Position numbers and translations under genes: made by a program. This document shows, piece after piece, positions 44,726 through 53,817 of a DNA stretch of 64,000 nt. A model generated the notes under the pieces. It did no database searches, was not told where the DNA came from, and worked only from the letters and a program-made list of their open reading frames with translations. How positions within the stretch are numbered: the stretch's first letter is position 1; every line of letters begins with the position of its first letter. The DNA comes from CAVRQM01 sp963822705 (GTDB lineage: Bacteria; Pseudomonadota; Alphaproteobacteria; Acetobacterales; Acetobacteraceae): NCBI GenBank assembly GCA_963822705.1, contig CAWGIX010000004.1, forward strand, positions 248,001 to 312,000. The letters are read 5' to 3'.

Positions 44726-45476
44726 ATGGAAATGTCAAAACGCCTTGCGGCGGAATTCATCGGCACGGCTTGGCTGGTGCTGGGCGGATGCGGCGCGCGG
44801 TCATGGCCGCCGCATTTCCCAATGTCGGGATCGGCTTCTGTCGGCGTGGCGTTCGCCTTCGGCCTGACCGTGCTGACCATGGCCTATGCCATCGGCCACG
44901 TGTCGGGCTGCCATCTCAATCCGGCCGTTTCCGTCGGCCTGTGGGCCGGCGGGCGTTTCCCGGCCCGCGACCTGCTGCCCTACATCGTCGTCCAGGTGCT
45001 GGGCGCGATCGCCGGCGCGGCCATGCTTTATGTGATCGCCAGCGGCCACGCCGGCTTCGCCACCGCCGGCGGGTTTGCCGCCAACGGCTACGGCGATCAT
45101 TCGCCCGGGCAAATACGCCATGCGGCGCCGGCTTCGTCTGCGAAGTGGTGATGACGTTCGCGCTTCCTGTTCGTGATCCTGGGCTCGACCCACGGACGCG
45201 CGCCGCAAGGGTTTCGCGCCGATCGCCATCGGCCTGTGCCTGACTTTGATCCATCTGATCAGCATCCCGGTCACCAACACCTCGGTGAACCCGGCGCGCA
45301 GCACCGGTCCGGCGCTGTTCGCGGGCGGCTGGGCGCTGGGTCAGCTCTGGCTGTTCTGGGTCGCGCCGATCCTGGGCGCGCTATTGGCCGGCGGCCTCTA
45401 TCGCTGGCTTGGCCGCGAGACCACGGACGTGGTGGGCGAGCCTGAGGCCGCGTCGATCGAAGCGATCAAGGCCTGA
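44726..45476 (+). pseudogene. aqpZ: aquaporin Z-like channel (multiple frameshifts)
   Basis: Water channel remnant. The first half is intact: RLAAEFIGTAWLVLGGCG and the first NPA box in HLNPAVSVGLW. Between about 45115 and 45225 several indels scatter the frame. The second half resumes as IHLISIPVTNTSVNPARSTG with the second NPA box and the C-terminus. At least three shifts in 110 bases suggest real decay or a poor patch of sequence. Confidence 0.8.
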
Positions 45477-45484
45477 CGCGATCT

Positions 45485-45520
45485 GCGGCGGCCGTGCCGG
45501 ACTTTTGGCACGGTCGCCGC
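45485..45520. terminator. GC-rich hairpin after aqpZ
   Basis: Fourteen-base arms (13 paired), GCGGCGGCCGTGCC with GGCACGGTCGCCGC, around GGACTTTT. It lies between the aquaporin stop and the convergent gene fragment and can act from either side. No T-run follows. Confidence 0.5.
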
Positions 45521-45542
45521 GCGCGCAGCGTGCGGTCTCAAC

Positions 45543-45624
45543 TCAGTTCGCCTTGCCGGCCGGCGGGTTGGCGGCCTGCAGCACGTAGGCGGCGCCGTCC
45601 AGGGTCAGGATCAGGGTGCCATCA
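45543..45624 (-). pseudogene. 3' fragment of a small gene cut by IS630
   Basis: An in-frame tail GDGTLILTLDGAAYVLQAAN then PPAGKAN and stop, cut at its 5' side by the IS end near 45624. It lies downstream of kdsA on the same strand once the IS is removed. No family recognised; it may have been a very small protein. Confidence 0.4.
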
Positions 45625-46248
45625 CCAGACCATTACCGGCCTGAGTGTGCATAGCCGCAGTGTCGTAGGTATCGGCAGCACTCATCAGGCTCGAACGCCT
45701 CCAGCAACTGGCCGATTGCATGCCACAGGGCGTCGACGGTTCTTGCGGCGGTCGAGTGTAGGAGGCGTTTGAGCTTGCTGAACGCGATTTCGATCGGGTT
45801 GAGGTCGGGACTGTAGGCGGGCAGATAGAGCAGTGACGCGCCGCACGCCTCGATCGCCTCGCGGACACCTCTGATCTTGAAGCTGGCGAGGTTGTCGCAA
45901 ATCACGATGTCCCCCGGCCGCAAGGTCGGGCACAACATCTGTTCGATGTAGGGGAGAAAGGCCGTGCCATTGATCGCCCCCTCGAGCACCAGCGGCGCCA
46001 CCAGAGCATCGTGCCGTAGGCCGCAGAGGAAGCTCGTGGTGTGCCAGTGGCTGTGCGGCACCGGGCCGCCACGGAACGGATCGGTTCGCCGACCGCCGCC
46101 AGAACGCGATCTCGCAAGTCCTGCGAATAGGCTTGTTCACGACGCCTGCCCATCACCGCCTCCAGTCATTGCCGGAGACCGATGAATCACACCGACCAAG
46201 CGTGCCGGAAGACCCAAAAACGCAATTTTACCCCGGGCAACTTCGGTC
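45625..46248 (-). mobile_element. IS630-family element, internally deleted (copy 2)
   Basis: About 620 bases. The right end reads TAGACCGAAGTTGCCC inward and the left end CAGACCATTACCGGCC. The right end and transposase start match the copy at 58783. Its target TA is shared with the kdsA stop codon. An internal deletion joins the helix-turn-helix segment directly to the catalytic half. Confidence 0.75.
45633..46156 (-). pseudogene. IS630 transposase remnant
   Basis: Starts MMGRRREQAYSQDLRDRVLA then SVAARC, and jumps by deletion into another frame at HWHTTSFLCGLRHDALVAPL. The second half keeps the Asp of VICDNLASFK and the Glu of SPDLNPIEIAFSKLKR. The first catalytic Asp is in the deleted part, so it is inactive. 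Confidence 0.75.
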
Positions 46249-47084
46249 TAGCCGGCGGCGGCCCGAATGTTCCGGTCCAGCCCCGCAAGCCTCGCCACCA
46301 ACGCCCACATCTCCCGCAGCGGTACCATCGTCGCTCCGTCGCTGGGAGCATGGTCCGGGTCCGGGTGGCACTCCATGAACACCGCCGCCACTCCTACCGC
46401 GACGGCCGCGCGGGCCAGCACCGGGGCAAATTCGCGATGGCCGCCAGACGCGCCGCCCAAACCACCCGGCTGCTGCACGCTGTGCGTGGCATCGAACACC
46501 ACCGGATAGCCGGTGCGCGCCATGATCGGCAGGGAGCGGAAATCGGTCACCAGCGTGTTGTAGCCGAACGAGGCGCCGCGCTCGCACAGCAGGATGCGCT
46601 CGTTCCCCGTCACGGCAATCTTTGCCGCCACATGCACCATGTCCCACGGCGCCAAAAACTGGCCCTTCTTCACGTTAATCGCGGCCCCGGTCTCGCCGGC
46701 CGCCACCAGCAGATCGGTCTGCCGGCACAGAAAGGCCGGGATCTGCAGCACGTCCACCGCCTCCGCCGTCGGCGCGCACTGGTCGGGCAGGTGCACGTCG
46801 GTCAGCACCGGCATGCCGAACCGTTCCCGCACCGCGGCCAGAATTTCTAGGCCGCGCGCCATGCCCACACCGCGCGCCGCCCCGGCACTGGTGCGGTTGG
46901 CCTTATCAAAACTGCTCTTGTAGATCATCCGCACACCGGTCGCGGCCGAAATCTCGTCCAGCGCCGCGGCACATTCCATCGCGTGATCAAGACTTTCGAT
47001 CTGGCACGGCCCCGCAATCAGCACCAGCGGCAGCTCGTTGCCGATCGCAACCCCGCCGACATGCACCACGCGCATTTCAGACAT
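46248..47084 (-). CDS. kdsA: 3-deoxy-8-phosphooctulonate (KDO-8-P) synthase
   Basis: 278 residues from ATG 47084 (MSEMRVVHVG). IAGPCQIESLDHAMECA, YKSSFDKANRTS, LPDQCAPTAEAVDVLQIPAFLCRQ and VKKGQFLAPWDM mark KdsA. DATHSVQQPGG is the usual metal and product loop. It makes KDO for lipopolysaccharide from arabinose-5-phosphate and PEP. Its TAG stop coincides with the end of an IS630 copy, so the last residues may have been altered. 7 bases after pyrG. Confidence 0.92.
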   Translation of the reverse strand: MSEMRVVHVGGVAIGNELPLVLIAGPCQIESLDHAMECAAALDEISAATGVRMIYKSSFDKANRTSAGAARGVGMARGLEILAAVRERFGMPVLTDVHLPDQCAPTAEAVDVLQIPAFLCRQTDLLVAAGETGAAINVKKGQFLAPWDMVHVAAKIAVTGNERILLCERGASFGYNTLVTDFRSLPIMARTGYPVVFDATHSVQQPGGLGGASGGHREFAPVLARAAVAVGVAAVFMECHPDPDHAPSDGATMVPLREMWALVARLAGLDRNIRAAAG

Positions 47085-47091
47085 GGTGCGG

Positions 47092-48735
47092 TCAGACAAG
47101 CCGGGCCTGCCTGACCGCGGCGCCGACGAACTCGCGGAACAGCGGATGCGGGTCGCGCGGCTTCGATTTCAGTTCGGGATGGTATTGCACGCCCACGAAC
47201 CACGGATGGCCCGCCAGCTCGATCGTTTCGGGCAACACGCCATCCGGGGACATGCCGGAGAACCGCATTCCCACGCCCTCCAACCGGTCGCGATAGTGCA
47301 CGTTCACCTCGTAGCGATGCCGATGCCGCTCCGAAATCTCTTCCGTCCCATACGCCGCACGCACCAGGGAACCGGAAGCCAGCATTGCGGGATAGGCGCC
47401 CAGCCGCATGGTGCCGCCCAGTTCGCCATTGGCGTCGCGGCGCTCGACCTCGTTGCCCCGCGCCCACTCGGTCAGCAGCCCCACAACCGGCTCCTCGCAC
47501 GGGCCGAATTCGGTGCTGCTGGCGCCGTTCATGCCGGCCATGTGCCGCGCCGCCTCGATCACCGCCATCTGCATGCCGAAACAGATGCCGAAGAACGGCA
47601 CCCGCCGCTCGCGCGCGAACCGTACCGCCTCGATTTTTCCCTCAGTCCCGCGTTCGCCAAAACCGCCGGGTACCAGGATGCCGTGCACGCCGTCCAGCCG
47701 CTCCACCGCGTGCGCCTGCTCGAAAACCTGGCTGTCGACCCAATCCAGGCTCACGCGCACGCGATTGGCGATGCCCCCATGCGCCAGCGCCTCGGCCAGG
47801 GATTTATAGCTGTCCGGCAGGCTGGTGTATTTCCCGACCACCGCAATGCGCACGTCGCCTTCCGGCCCGCGCACCGTATCCACGATGTGCCGCCACGCGG
47901 CCAAATCCGGTTCGCGGTCGTGCGGCAACGAAAAGTGCCGCAGCACCTCGCGGTCCATGCCTTCGGCGTGATAGCGCAACGGCACCGCGTAGATCGTGTC
48001 GACATCCAGCGCCGTGATCACCGATTCCGGTCGCACATTGCAGAACAGCGCGATTTTGCGCCGCTCGCCGTCAGGGATCGGCCGGTCGCAGCGGCACAGC
48101 AGCATGTGCGGCTGGATGCCTGCGACCTGCAGCTCTTTCACGGAATGCTGCGTCGGCTTGGTTTTCAGCTCGCCCGCCGACGGGATGAACGGCACCAAGG
48201 TCAGGTGCACGAACATTGCCCGTTCCGGCCCCAGCTCGTTGCCGAGCTGGCGGATGGCCTCCAGGAATGGCAGACTCTCGATGTCGCCCACCGTGCCGCC
48301 GATCTCGATCAGCGCAAAATCCGCTGGCCGGCCCTCGCCGTCCAGCGGATCGCGGGTGATCGCCTCTTTTATGGCATCAGTGATGTGCGGGATCACCTGC
48401 ACCGTGGCACCCAGATAGTCGCCGCGCCGCTCCCGCGCGATCACCTCCGAATAGATGCGTCCCGTCGTCGCATTATCGGCTTTCGTGGCGTGCACGCCGG
48501 TAAAACGCTCGTAATGGCCAAGGTCGAGGTCGGTTTCCGCCCCGTCATCGGTGACGAACACCTCACCGTGCTGGTACGGGCTCATCGTGCCCGGATCCAC
48601 GTTCAGGTACGGGTCCAGCTTGCGCAGCCGCACCGAAAAGCCGCGCGCCTGCAGCAGAGCGCCCAGTGCCGCCGAAGCGATGCCTTTGCCAAGCGAGGAG
48701 ACCACGCCGCCGGTGATGAAGACGAACCGCGTCAT
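47092..48735 (-). CDS. pyrG: CTP synthase
   Basis: 547 residues. N-terminal synthetase domain RFVFITGGVVSSLGKGI and LDPYLNVDPGTMSPYQHGEV; C-terminal class I glutamine amidotransferase domain with GGFGERGTEGK, the nucleophile Cys in FFGICFGMQMAV, and the His-Glu pair VQYHPELKS near the end. It makes CTP from UTP. Sits between secG and kdsA, a standard alphaproteobacterial order. Confidence 0.95.
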   Translation of the reverse strand: MTRFVFITGGVVSSLGKGIASAALGALLQARGFSVRLRKLDPYLNVDPGTMSPYQHGEVFVTDDGAETDLDLGHYERFTGVHATKADNATTGRIYSEVIARERRGDYLGATVQVIPHITDAIKEAITRDPLDGEGRPADFALIEIGGTVGDIESLPFLEAIRQLGNELGPERAMFVHLTLVPFIPSAGELKTKPTQHSVKELQVAGIQPHMLLCRCDRPIPDGERRKIALFCNVRPESVITALDVDTIYAVPLRYHAEGMDREVLRHFSLPHDREPDLAAWRHIVDTVRGPEGDVRIAVVGKYTSLPDSYKSLAEALAHGGIANRVRVSLDWVDSQVFEQAHAVERLDGVHGILVPGGFGERGTEGKIEAVRFARERRVPFFGICFGMQMAVIEAARHMAGMNGASSTEFGPCEEPVVGLLTEWARGNEVERRDANGELGGTMRLGAYPAMLASGSLVRAAYGTEEISERHRHRYEVNVHYRDRLEGVGMRFSGMSPDGVLPETIELAGHPWFVGVQYHPELKSKPRDPHPLFREFVGAAVRQARLV

Positions 48736-48777
48736 GGACCGCCAGACTACAACGGCCCCGAGTTGGAGGAAAGTTCC

Positions 48778-49134
48778 TCAGTTCGTCGGCACGGGGGGTG
48801 CCGCGGGTGTTGCCGGTTTTGCCGGCGTTTGCGGGCCCGGTGCCAGTTTGGGGGCGCCTGCGGCGGGTGGCGGCGGCAGGTCCAGCACGGTGCGGCCCAC
48901 CCCGGTGGTGCCGCGGTTGAGCAAAGCAAGCGCCAGCGCCAGCGCGAAAAAGGCCGCGGCCAGAATGGCGGTGGTGCGGGTCAGCAGGTTGGCCGTGCCC
49001 CGCCCGCTCATGAAGGCGCCCATTCCCTGCGACGTGCCAATGCCCAACCCCCCGCCCTCGCTGCGCTGGATCAGCACCACGCCGATCAGGGCGAGGGTGA
49101 CGAATAGGTGGATTATCAGCAGGACGGTGGTCAT
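48778..49134 (-). CDS. secG: preprotein translocase subunit SecG
   Basis: 118 residues. Two hydrophobic segments (VLLIIHLFVTLALIGVVLIQ and AILAAAFFALALALALL) around the loop GGGLGIGTSQGMGAFMSGRG and TANLLTRTT, the SecG signature. The C-terminus is a Pro/Ala-rich tail, longer than in E. coli but common in alphaproteobacteria. Part of the SecYEG channel. Confidence 0.9.
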   Translation of the reverse strand: MTTVLLIIHLFVTLALIGVVLIQRSEGGGLGIGTSQGMGAFMSGRGTANLLTRTTAILAAAFFALALALALLNRGTTGVGRTVLDLPPPPAAGAPKLAPGPQTPAKPATPAAPPVPTN

Positions 49135-49181
49135 CAGAACCTTGGCCGATCGGGAGGACGGCGCCTTTTAGGGGTCAGACG

Positions 49182-49946
49182 CTATTGTGAAAAGCGCTCT
49201 CGCCTGACTCCACCCCGTGCCGCCCGGGCGATCGCCAAAAACGCGCTGGCCTCCCGGCTAGCCGTGCCAACCAGCGCGCCACCTACCTCCGGCAGCCCCA
49301 AAATCCCCGCCGCATTTTCGGGGTTCACCGAGCCGCCATACAGGATGCGGATGCCCCGCGACCCCTCGCCCAGCTCCCGCACCATCTCCTCGCGCAAAAA
49401 AGCATGCATAGCGACCACTTCGTCGGCAGTCGGCACCCGCCCGGTCCCGATGGCCCAGACCGGCTCATAGGCGACCGCCCCGGCGAAATCCTTTGGCAGG
49501 GAGCCGGCGATCTGCCAGCCCACCACCTCGGTCTCGCTGCCGCCGAGCCGCTGGTCCTGGGTCTCGCCCACGCAGACGATCGGCACCAGTCCGGCCCGCT
49601 GCGCTGCCAGCACTTTCGCCCGCACCGCATCGTCGGTTTCCCCGTGATCCCGGCGCCGCTCGGAGTGGCCGAGAATGACCCAGCCGGCCCCGGCATCGCG
49701 CACCTGCTCGGCCGAGATGTCACCGGTATGGGCGCCCGCCGGCTCGGCGTGGCAGTCCTGGCCGCCCACCCCCACCCCACTTCCCTGCAGTGCCCGAGCA
49801 ACCGCCGCGAGCGCGGTGGCGGACGGAAACACCGCAACGTCGCAGTCCAGCCCAGCGGTCCCGGCAGCCACGGCGCGGGCCAAAGCCTCGGCCTCGGCGA
49901 TCAGGCCGTGCATCTTCCAATTGCCCGCGATCAATTGCCGCATCAT
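49182..49946 (-). CDS. tpiA: triosephosphate isomerase
   Basis: 254 residues from the first of two tandem ATGs after GGGGAGG. RQLIAGNWKMHG (Asn, Lys), GHSERR (catalytic His), VAYEPVWAIGTG (catalytic Glu) and LYGGSVNPENA (phosphate loop) are all intact. Interconverts the two triose phosphates. Followed by secG after 47 bases. Confidence 0.94.
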   Translation of the reverse strand: MMRQLIAGNWKMHGLIAEAEALARAVAAGTAGLDCDVAVFPSATALAAVARALQGSGVGVGGQDCHAEPAGAHTGDISAEQVRDAGAGWVILGHSERRRDHGETDDAVRAKVLAAQRAGLVPIVCVGETQDQRLGGSETEVVGWQIAGSLPKDFAGAVAYEPVWAIGTGRVPTADEVVAMHAFLREEMVRELGEGSRGIRILYGGSVNPENAAGILGLPEVGGALVGTASREASAFLAIARAARGGVRRERFSQ

Positions 49947-50050
49947 CCCTCCCCGCGCCCGCGCGGCCTCGGTAGTGCAAGGCCGGACGGCTGGCAAACC
50001 ACCGCAGCCGCCGGTATGCTGCCCAATTCCGCCACCGGATTTGCAAAACC

Positions 50051-51964
50051 ATGCTGCGTTCGTTCCGGGGCCTCGCGAACACGTGGCCCGCCCGCCTGCT
50101 CTTCATCGCACTGGCCGGCGCTTTCGCGTTCTGGGGCGTCGCAAACAAGAACCCTTTTGGCGCCGACCAGAGTGCGGTCGCCACCGTGGCCGGCACCAAA
50201 ATCGAGGCGCCGGAATTGGACCAAGCCTATCGCCAGCAGCTGGCCCGCGTCGCCCAGCAGCTCGGCAATCCGGCCGAAGTGCCGCCGGACATACGGCGCG
50301 CGGTGGCGGCGCAGGTGCTCAATCAGCTGATCATGCGCCAGGCGATGCGCGTGAAAGAACGCCAGCTCGGCATCGTGGTGCCCGACGACGTGCTGCGCGA
50401 CGCCGCCTTTGCCATCCCGGCATTCCGGGGGGCCGACGGACGGTTTGATCCCGCCGTGATGGAAAATGTTCTTAGATCAAATGGATTTACGAAGCAGCGT
50501 TTTCTAGCCGATTTGACCCAGCAGAAACGCGACCAGCAGCTGCAGGAGGCCGTCGGGGCGGGTGCCTCCGCGCCGGATACGCTGGTGCGGGACGTGTTTG
50601 AATTCCAGAACGAGACCCGGGTGGCCGATATTGCCGACGTGCCGTTTTCGGCCGCCCCGCCACCGGCTCCGCCCGACGAGGCGCAGCTGCATCGCTGGTA
50701 CGACAACCACCCGAAAGACTACAGTAGCCCCGAATATCGGCGGATAAAGGCGATTGTTCTGACACCGGAGACCGTGGCACCTGACATCGCCGTCAGCGAC
50801 GACGAGCTGCGCGCCGCCTACGACCAGCGCAAGGCGGACCTGGCCTCGCCCGAGCGGCGCTCAGTGCAGGTCATCACCGTGCCCGACGAGGCGCAGGCCC
50901 AGCGTCTCGCCGCACAGTGGAGCACCGGCACGGACTGGGAGACCATGCAAAAAGCGGCCCAGGCGGAAGGCGGATCGGCGACGGAATACGAAGCCGCGAG
51001 CAAAACCGAGCTGGCCGCCCCGGACGTGGCCGACGCGGCGTTCACAACCAACGCGGACACGGTCTCGCTGCCGGTGCATGGCGATGCCGGCTGGTCGGTG
51101 GTGCGGGTGACCAAAATCGAACCCGGCGGCCCCGAAACGTTCGAGCAGGCGCGCGAAACGCTGCGCAACCGGATCGTGGCCGACAAGGCGGCTGACGTGA
51201 TCGACAAGGAGGCCAACGAGCTTGAAGACCAGTTCGCGGGCGGCACCACGCTGGAGGACAAGCTGCCGAGCAATCTGAAGGCGGAAGCTGGGACGCTCGA
51301 CGCCAAGGGAATGACGCCCTCAGGCGAGCCGGCGCCGATGTTCGGCTCGCCCATGCTACGCCAGGCCATGATCGCCGCCGCGTTTGCCGCGCACAAAGGC
51401 GATCCGCTGAAAATGACGCCGGTGCCCTCGCCCGACCCGAATGCCGCCCCCTCGTATTTCGCGCTTACTGTGGAGGACATCCTGCCGCGAGCGCCGAAGC
51501 CCTACGATCAGGTGAAGGATGCGGTGCTTGCCGACTGGACTCATGACGCCGTGCGCCGCGAGCAGGACGCAACGGCGACGAAACTGCTGACCACGGTCCA
51601 GGCCGGCACGCCGTTGGCCGATGCCGCCGCTTCGATGGGGCTGAAGGTGCGGAAACTGCCGCCGGTGAGCCGGCTGCGCCCGACCGAAGGCGTGCCCGAA
51701 GCGCTCACGGCGCCGCTGCTGGGATTGAAGAAGGGCGGCGCCACGATGGTGGAGACGCCGAACGGTTTTGTGGTCGCCGTGCTGGACGCGATCAACGAGC
51801 CTGACCCGAAGGGCGACCCGATCGGGTACGCGCGCCTGCGGGAGCAACTGACCGCCTCCGTGACCGACGACACCCAGGCCACCTATGCATTTGCGCTGCG
51901 CAACCAGGTGCAGCCGCAGGTGAACCGAGCGCTGCTGGACCAGATCACGCAAATCAACGAGTAG
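50051..51964 (+). CDS. ppiD: peptidylprolyl isomerase PpiD-like, membrane-anchored periplasmic chaperone
   Basis: 637 residues. One N-terminal membrane helix (LLFIALAGAFAFWGVANKN), then a SurA/PpiD N-terminal domain (VATVAGTKIEAPELDQAYRQ, NQLIMRQAMR) and a parvulin-type region around residue 260-360, where TELAAPDVADAAFTTNADTV and VVRVTKIEPGGPETFEQARE appear. It assists folding of exported proteins at the Sec exit. Divergent from tpiA; 5 bases before trpE. Confidence 0.88.
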   Translation: MLRSFRGLANTWPARLLFIALAGAFAFWGVANKNPFGADQSAVATVAGTKIEAPELDQAYRQQLARVAQQLGNPAEVPPDIRRAVAAQVLNQLIMRQAMRVKERQLGIVVPDDVLRDAAFAIPAFRGADGRFDPAVMENVLRSNGFTKQRFLADLTQQKRDQQLQEAVGAGASAPDTLVRDVFEFQNETRVADIADVPFSAAPPPAPPDEAQLHRWYDNHPKDYSSPEYRRIKAIVLTPETVAPDIAVSDDELRAAYDQRKADLASPERRSVQVITVPDEAQAQRLAAQWSTGTDWETMQKAAQAEGGSATEYEAASKTELAAPDVADAAFTTNADTVSLPVHGDAGWSVVRVTKIEPGGPETFEQARETLRNRIVADKAADVIDKEANELEDQFAGGTTLEDKLPSNLKAEAGTLDAKGMTPSGEPAPMFGSPMLRQAMIAAAFAAHKGDPLKMTPVPSPDPNAAPSYFALTVEDILPRAPKPYDQVKDAVLADWTHDAVRREQDATATKLLTTVQAGTPLADAAASMGLKVRKLPPVSRLRPTEGVPEALTAPLLGLKKGGATMVETPNGFVVAVLDAINEPDPKGDPIGYARLREQLTASVTDDTQATYAFALRNQVQPQVNRALLDQITQINE

Positions 51965-51969
51965 ACCTT

Positions 51970-53463
51970 TTGGACCAGGCGCTGCATGCGGCATACGGCA
52001 TTGGACGCGGCCATCTGGTGTGGCGGCGCGGCGTGGCCGACCTCGAAACCCCTGTGGCCGCTTTTTTGAAACTGGCCCACGGCAAACCGAACAGTTTCCT
52101 GCTGGAGAGCATCGAGGGCGGGGCCTCGCGGGGACGCTACTCCATCATCGGCATGGCGCCTGACTTGATCTGGCGCTGCCGCGGCGGTCGCGCTGAAATC
52201 AACCGCCACATGCTTGAGGCGCCGGACGCGTTTGCGGTCGAGGACGGGCCGGCGCTGGAGAGTCTGCGCGCACTGCTGCGGGAATGCCGGCTCGACCTGC
52301 CGGAAAACCTGCCGCCGATGTGCGGCGGGCTCGTAGGCTATCTCGGCTACGACATGGTGCGGCAGACGGAGCGCCTGCCGGACAAGAATATGGACGTGCT
52401 GGACCTGCCCGAGGCGCTGCTGCTGCGGCCCACCCTGTTCGCGGTGTTCGACAACGTTTCGGACCTGTTGACCTTGGCCGCGCCGGTCTGGCCCCGTGCG
52501 GGACTTTCGGCCGACGAGGCCGAGGCGGTGGCGCAAGGCGTACTCGACGAGGCCGAGGCCGCACTGGCCCGGCCGCTGCCCCTTGCGGCAGGCACGGGAC
52601 CTTTGGCGCCGCTGCCCGAACCGTCGTCAAATTTTTCGCGCGAACAATTCATGGCCGCGGTGGTGCGGGCCAAAGAATACATATTTGCGGGCGATGTGTT
52701 CCAGGTTGTGCCCAGTCAGCGCTTCTCGGTCCCGTTCACGTTGCCGCCCTTCGCGCTGTACCGTGCCATGCGCCGCATCAATCCCGCGCCGTTCCTGTTT
52801 TTTCTCGATTTCGGCGGTTTCGCCGTGGTCGGGGGCAGTCCCGAATTGCTGGTACGTCTGCGCGACGATACGGTGACCATTCGCCCGCTGGCCGGCACGC
52901 GGCGGCGTGGTGCGACGCATGACGAGGACCAAGCGCTGGAAGCCGAGCTGCTGGGCGACCCGAAAGAGCGCGCCGAGCACCTGATGCTGCTGGACCTTGG
53001 CCGCAATGACGTGGGGCGCGTGGCCGAAATCGGCACCGTGCGGGTAACCGAGAGTTTCGGCATCGAGCGGTTCAGTCATGTCATGCACATCGTCTCCAAC
53101 GTGCAGGGAAGACTGCGGCGCGGTCTGGACGCGGCCGATGCTCTAGTCGCGGGCTTTCCCGCCGGCACGCTCACGGGCGCGCCAAAAGTGCGCGCTATGG
53201 AGATCATCGAGGAGCTGGAGCCGGTTCGGCGCGGCGTCTATGCGGGATGCATCGGCTATTTTGCACCGGACGGCACGATGGATACGTGCATCGGACTGCG
53301 CACCGCCGTGGTTAAGGACGGCACCATGTACGTGCAGGCCGGAGCCGGCGTGGTGGCCGACTCCGATCCTGCGTCCGAATACGAAGAGACCCGGCAGAAA
53401 GCCCGGGCCTTGTTCCGAGCCGCCGAGGAGGCGGTGCGGTTCGCGGCAAGCGGGACCGCTTAG
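51970..53463 (+). CDS. trpE: anthranilate synthase component I
   Basis: 497 residues from TTG 51970. KPNSFLLESIEGG and RYSIIGMAPD at the N-terminus; chorismate-binding C-terminal half with FQVVPSQRFSVPF, VGGSPELLVRL, IRPLAGTRRRG, MLLDLGRNDVGRV and GTLTGAPKVRAMEIIEELE. First committed step of tryptophan synthesis. No trpG follows in the window. Linked to ppiD, an order repeated in related genomes. Confidence 0.93.
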   Translation: MDQALHAAYGIGRGHLVWRRGVADLETPVAAFLKLAHGKPNSFLLESIEGGASRGRYSIIGMAPDLIWRCRGGRAEINRHMLEAPDAFAVEDGPALESLRALLRECRLDLPENLPPMCGGLVGYLGYDMVRQTERLPDKNMDVLDLPEALLLRPTLFAVFDNVSDLLTLAAPVWPRAGLSADEAEAVAQGVLDEAEAALARPLPLAAGTGPLAPLPEPSSNFSREQFMAAVVRAKEYIFAGDVFQVVPSQRFSVPFTLPPFALYRAMRRINPAPFLFFLDFGGFAVVGGSPELLVRLRDDTVTIRPLAGTRRRGATHDEDQALEAELLGDPKERAEHLMLLDLGRNDVGRVAEIGTVRVTESFGIERFSHVMHIVSNVQGRLRRGLDAADALVAGFPAGTLTGAPKVRAMEIIEELEPVRRGVYAGCIGYFAPDGTMDTCIGLRTAVVKDGTMYVQAGAGVVADSDPASEYEETRQKARALFRAAEEAVRFAASGTA

Positions 53464-53474
53464 TTTTAGTCGCG

Positions 53475-53747
53475 CTAATATCCGGGAGGCGGATAATAGG
53501 CGGGCGGAGGCGGGGTAGTGGCAGCGCCGCCGACGGCCCCGACTGCACCACCCGCCAAGGCACCGATCGCCGCACCACGGCCGCCACCGGCGATGCCGCC
53601 CAGCGCCGCGCCGGCGCCGGCGCCGAGCAGCCCACCGCCCACGGCGCGCTGCCCTGGGTCGTAGGGATTGGTGCAACCGATCACGGTAAGCGGCATCGCC
53701 AGAGCCAATCCGATACCAAGTGCCCGCGCGGGCAACGAAGCAGGCAT
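53475..53747 (-). CDS. small glycine-zipper lipoprotein
   Basis: 90 residues from ATG 53747. Lipobox TVIGCTNP after a short signal, then repeated Gly/Ala zippers (GGGLLGAGAGAALGGIAGG and AAIGALAGGAVGAVGG) and a Pro/Tyr-rich tail. It matches the SmpA/17-kDa-antigen-like glycine-zipper outer-membrane lipoproteins. Convergent with trpE. Confidence 0.75.
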   Translation of the reverse strand: MPASLPARALGIGLALAMPLTVIGCTNPYDPGQRAVGGGLLGAGAGAALGGIAGGGRGAAIGALAGGAVGAVGGAATTPPPPAYYPPPGY

Positions 53748-53817
53748 TTCGCGTCCTCCATCCGGTCGTGACATCCAGAAAACGCGCGAGGTCACGACCG
53801 GTGGCACAGCCGGTCCG

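Noticed and set aside
47038..49107. A very long open frame (689 codons) on the plus strand opposite pyrG and kdsA
   Set aside because: Arg/His/Gln-rich translation with no domain; it is the antisense shadow of high-GC pyrG, secG and kdsA.
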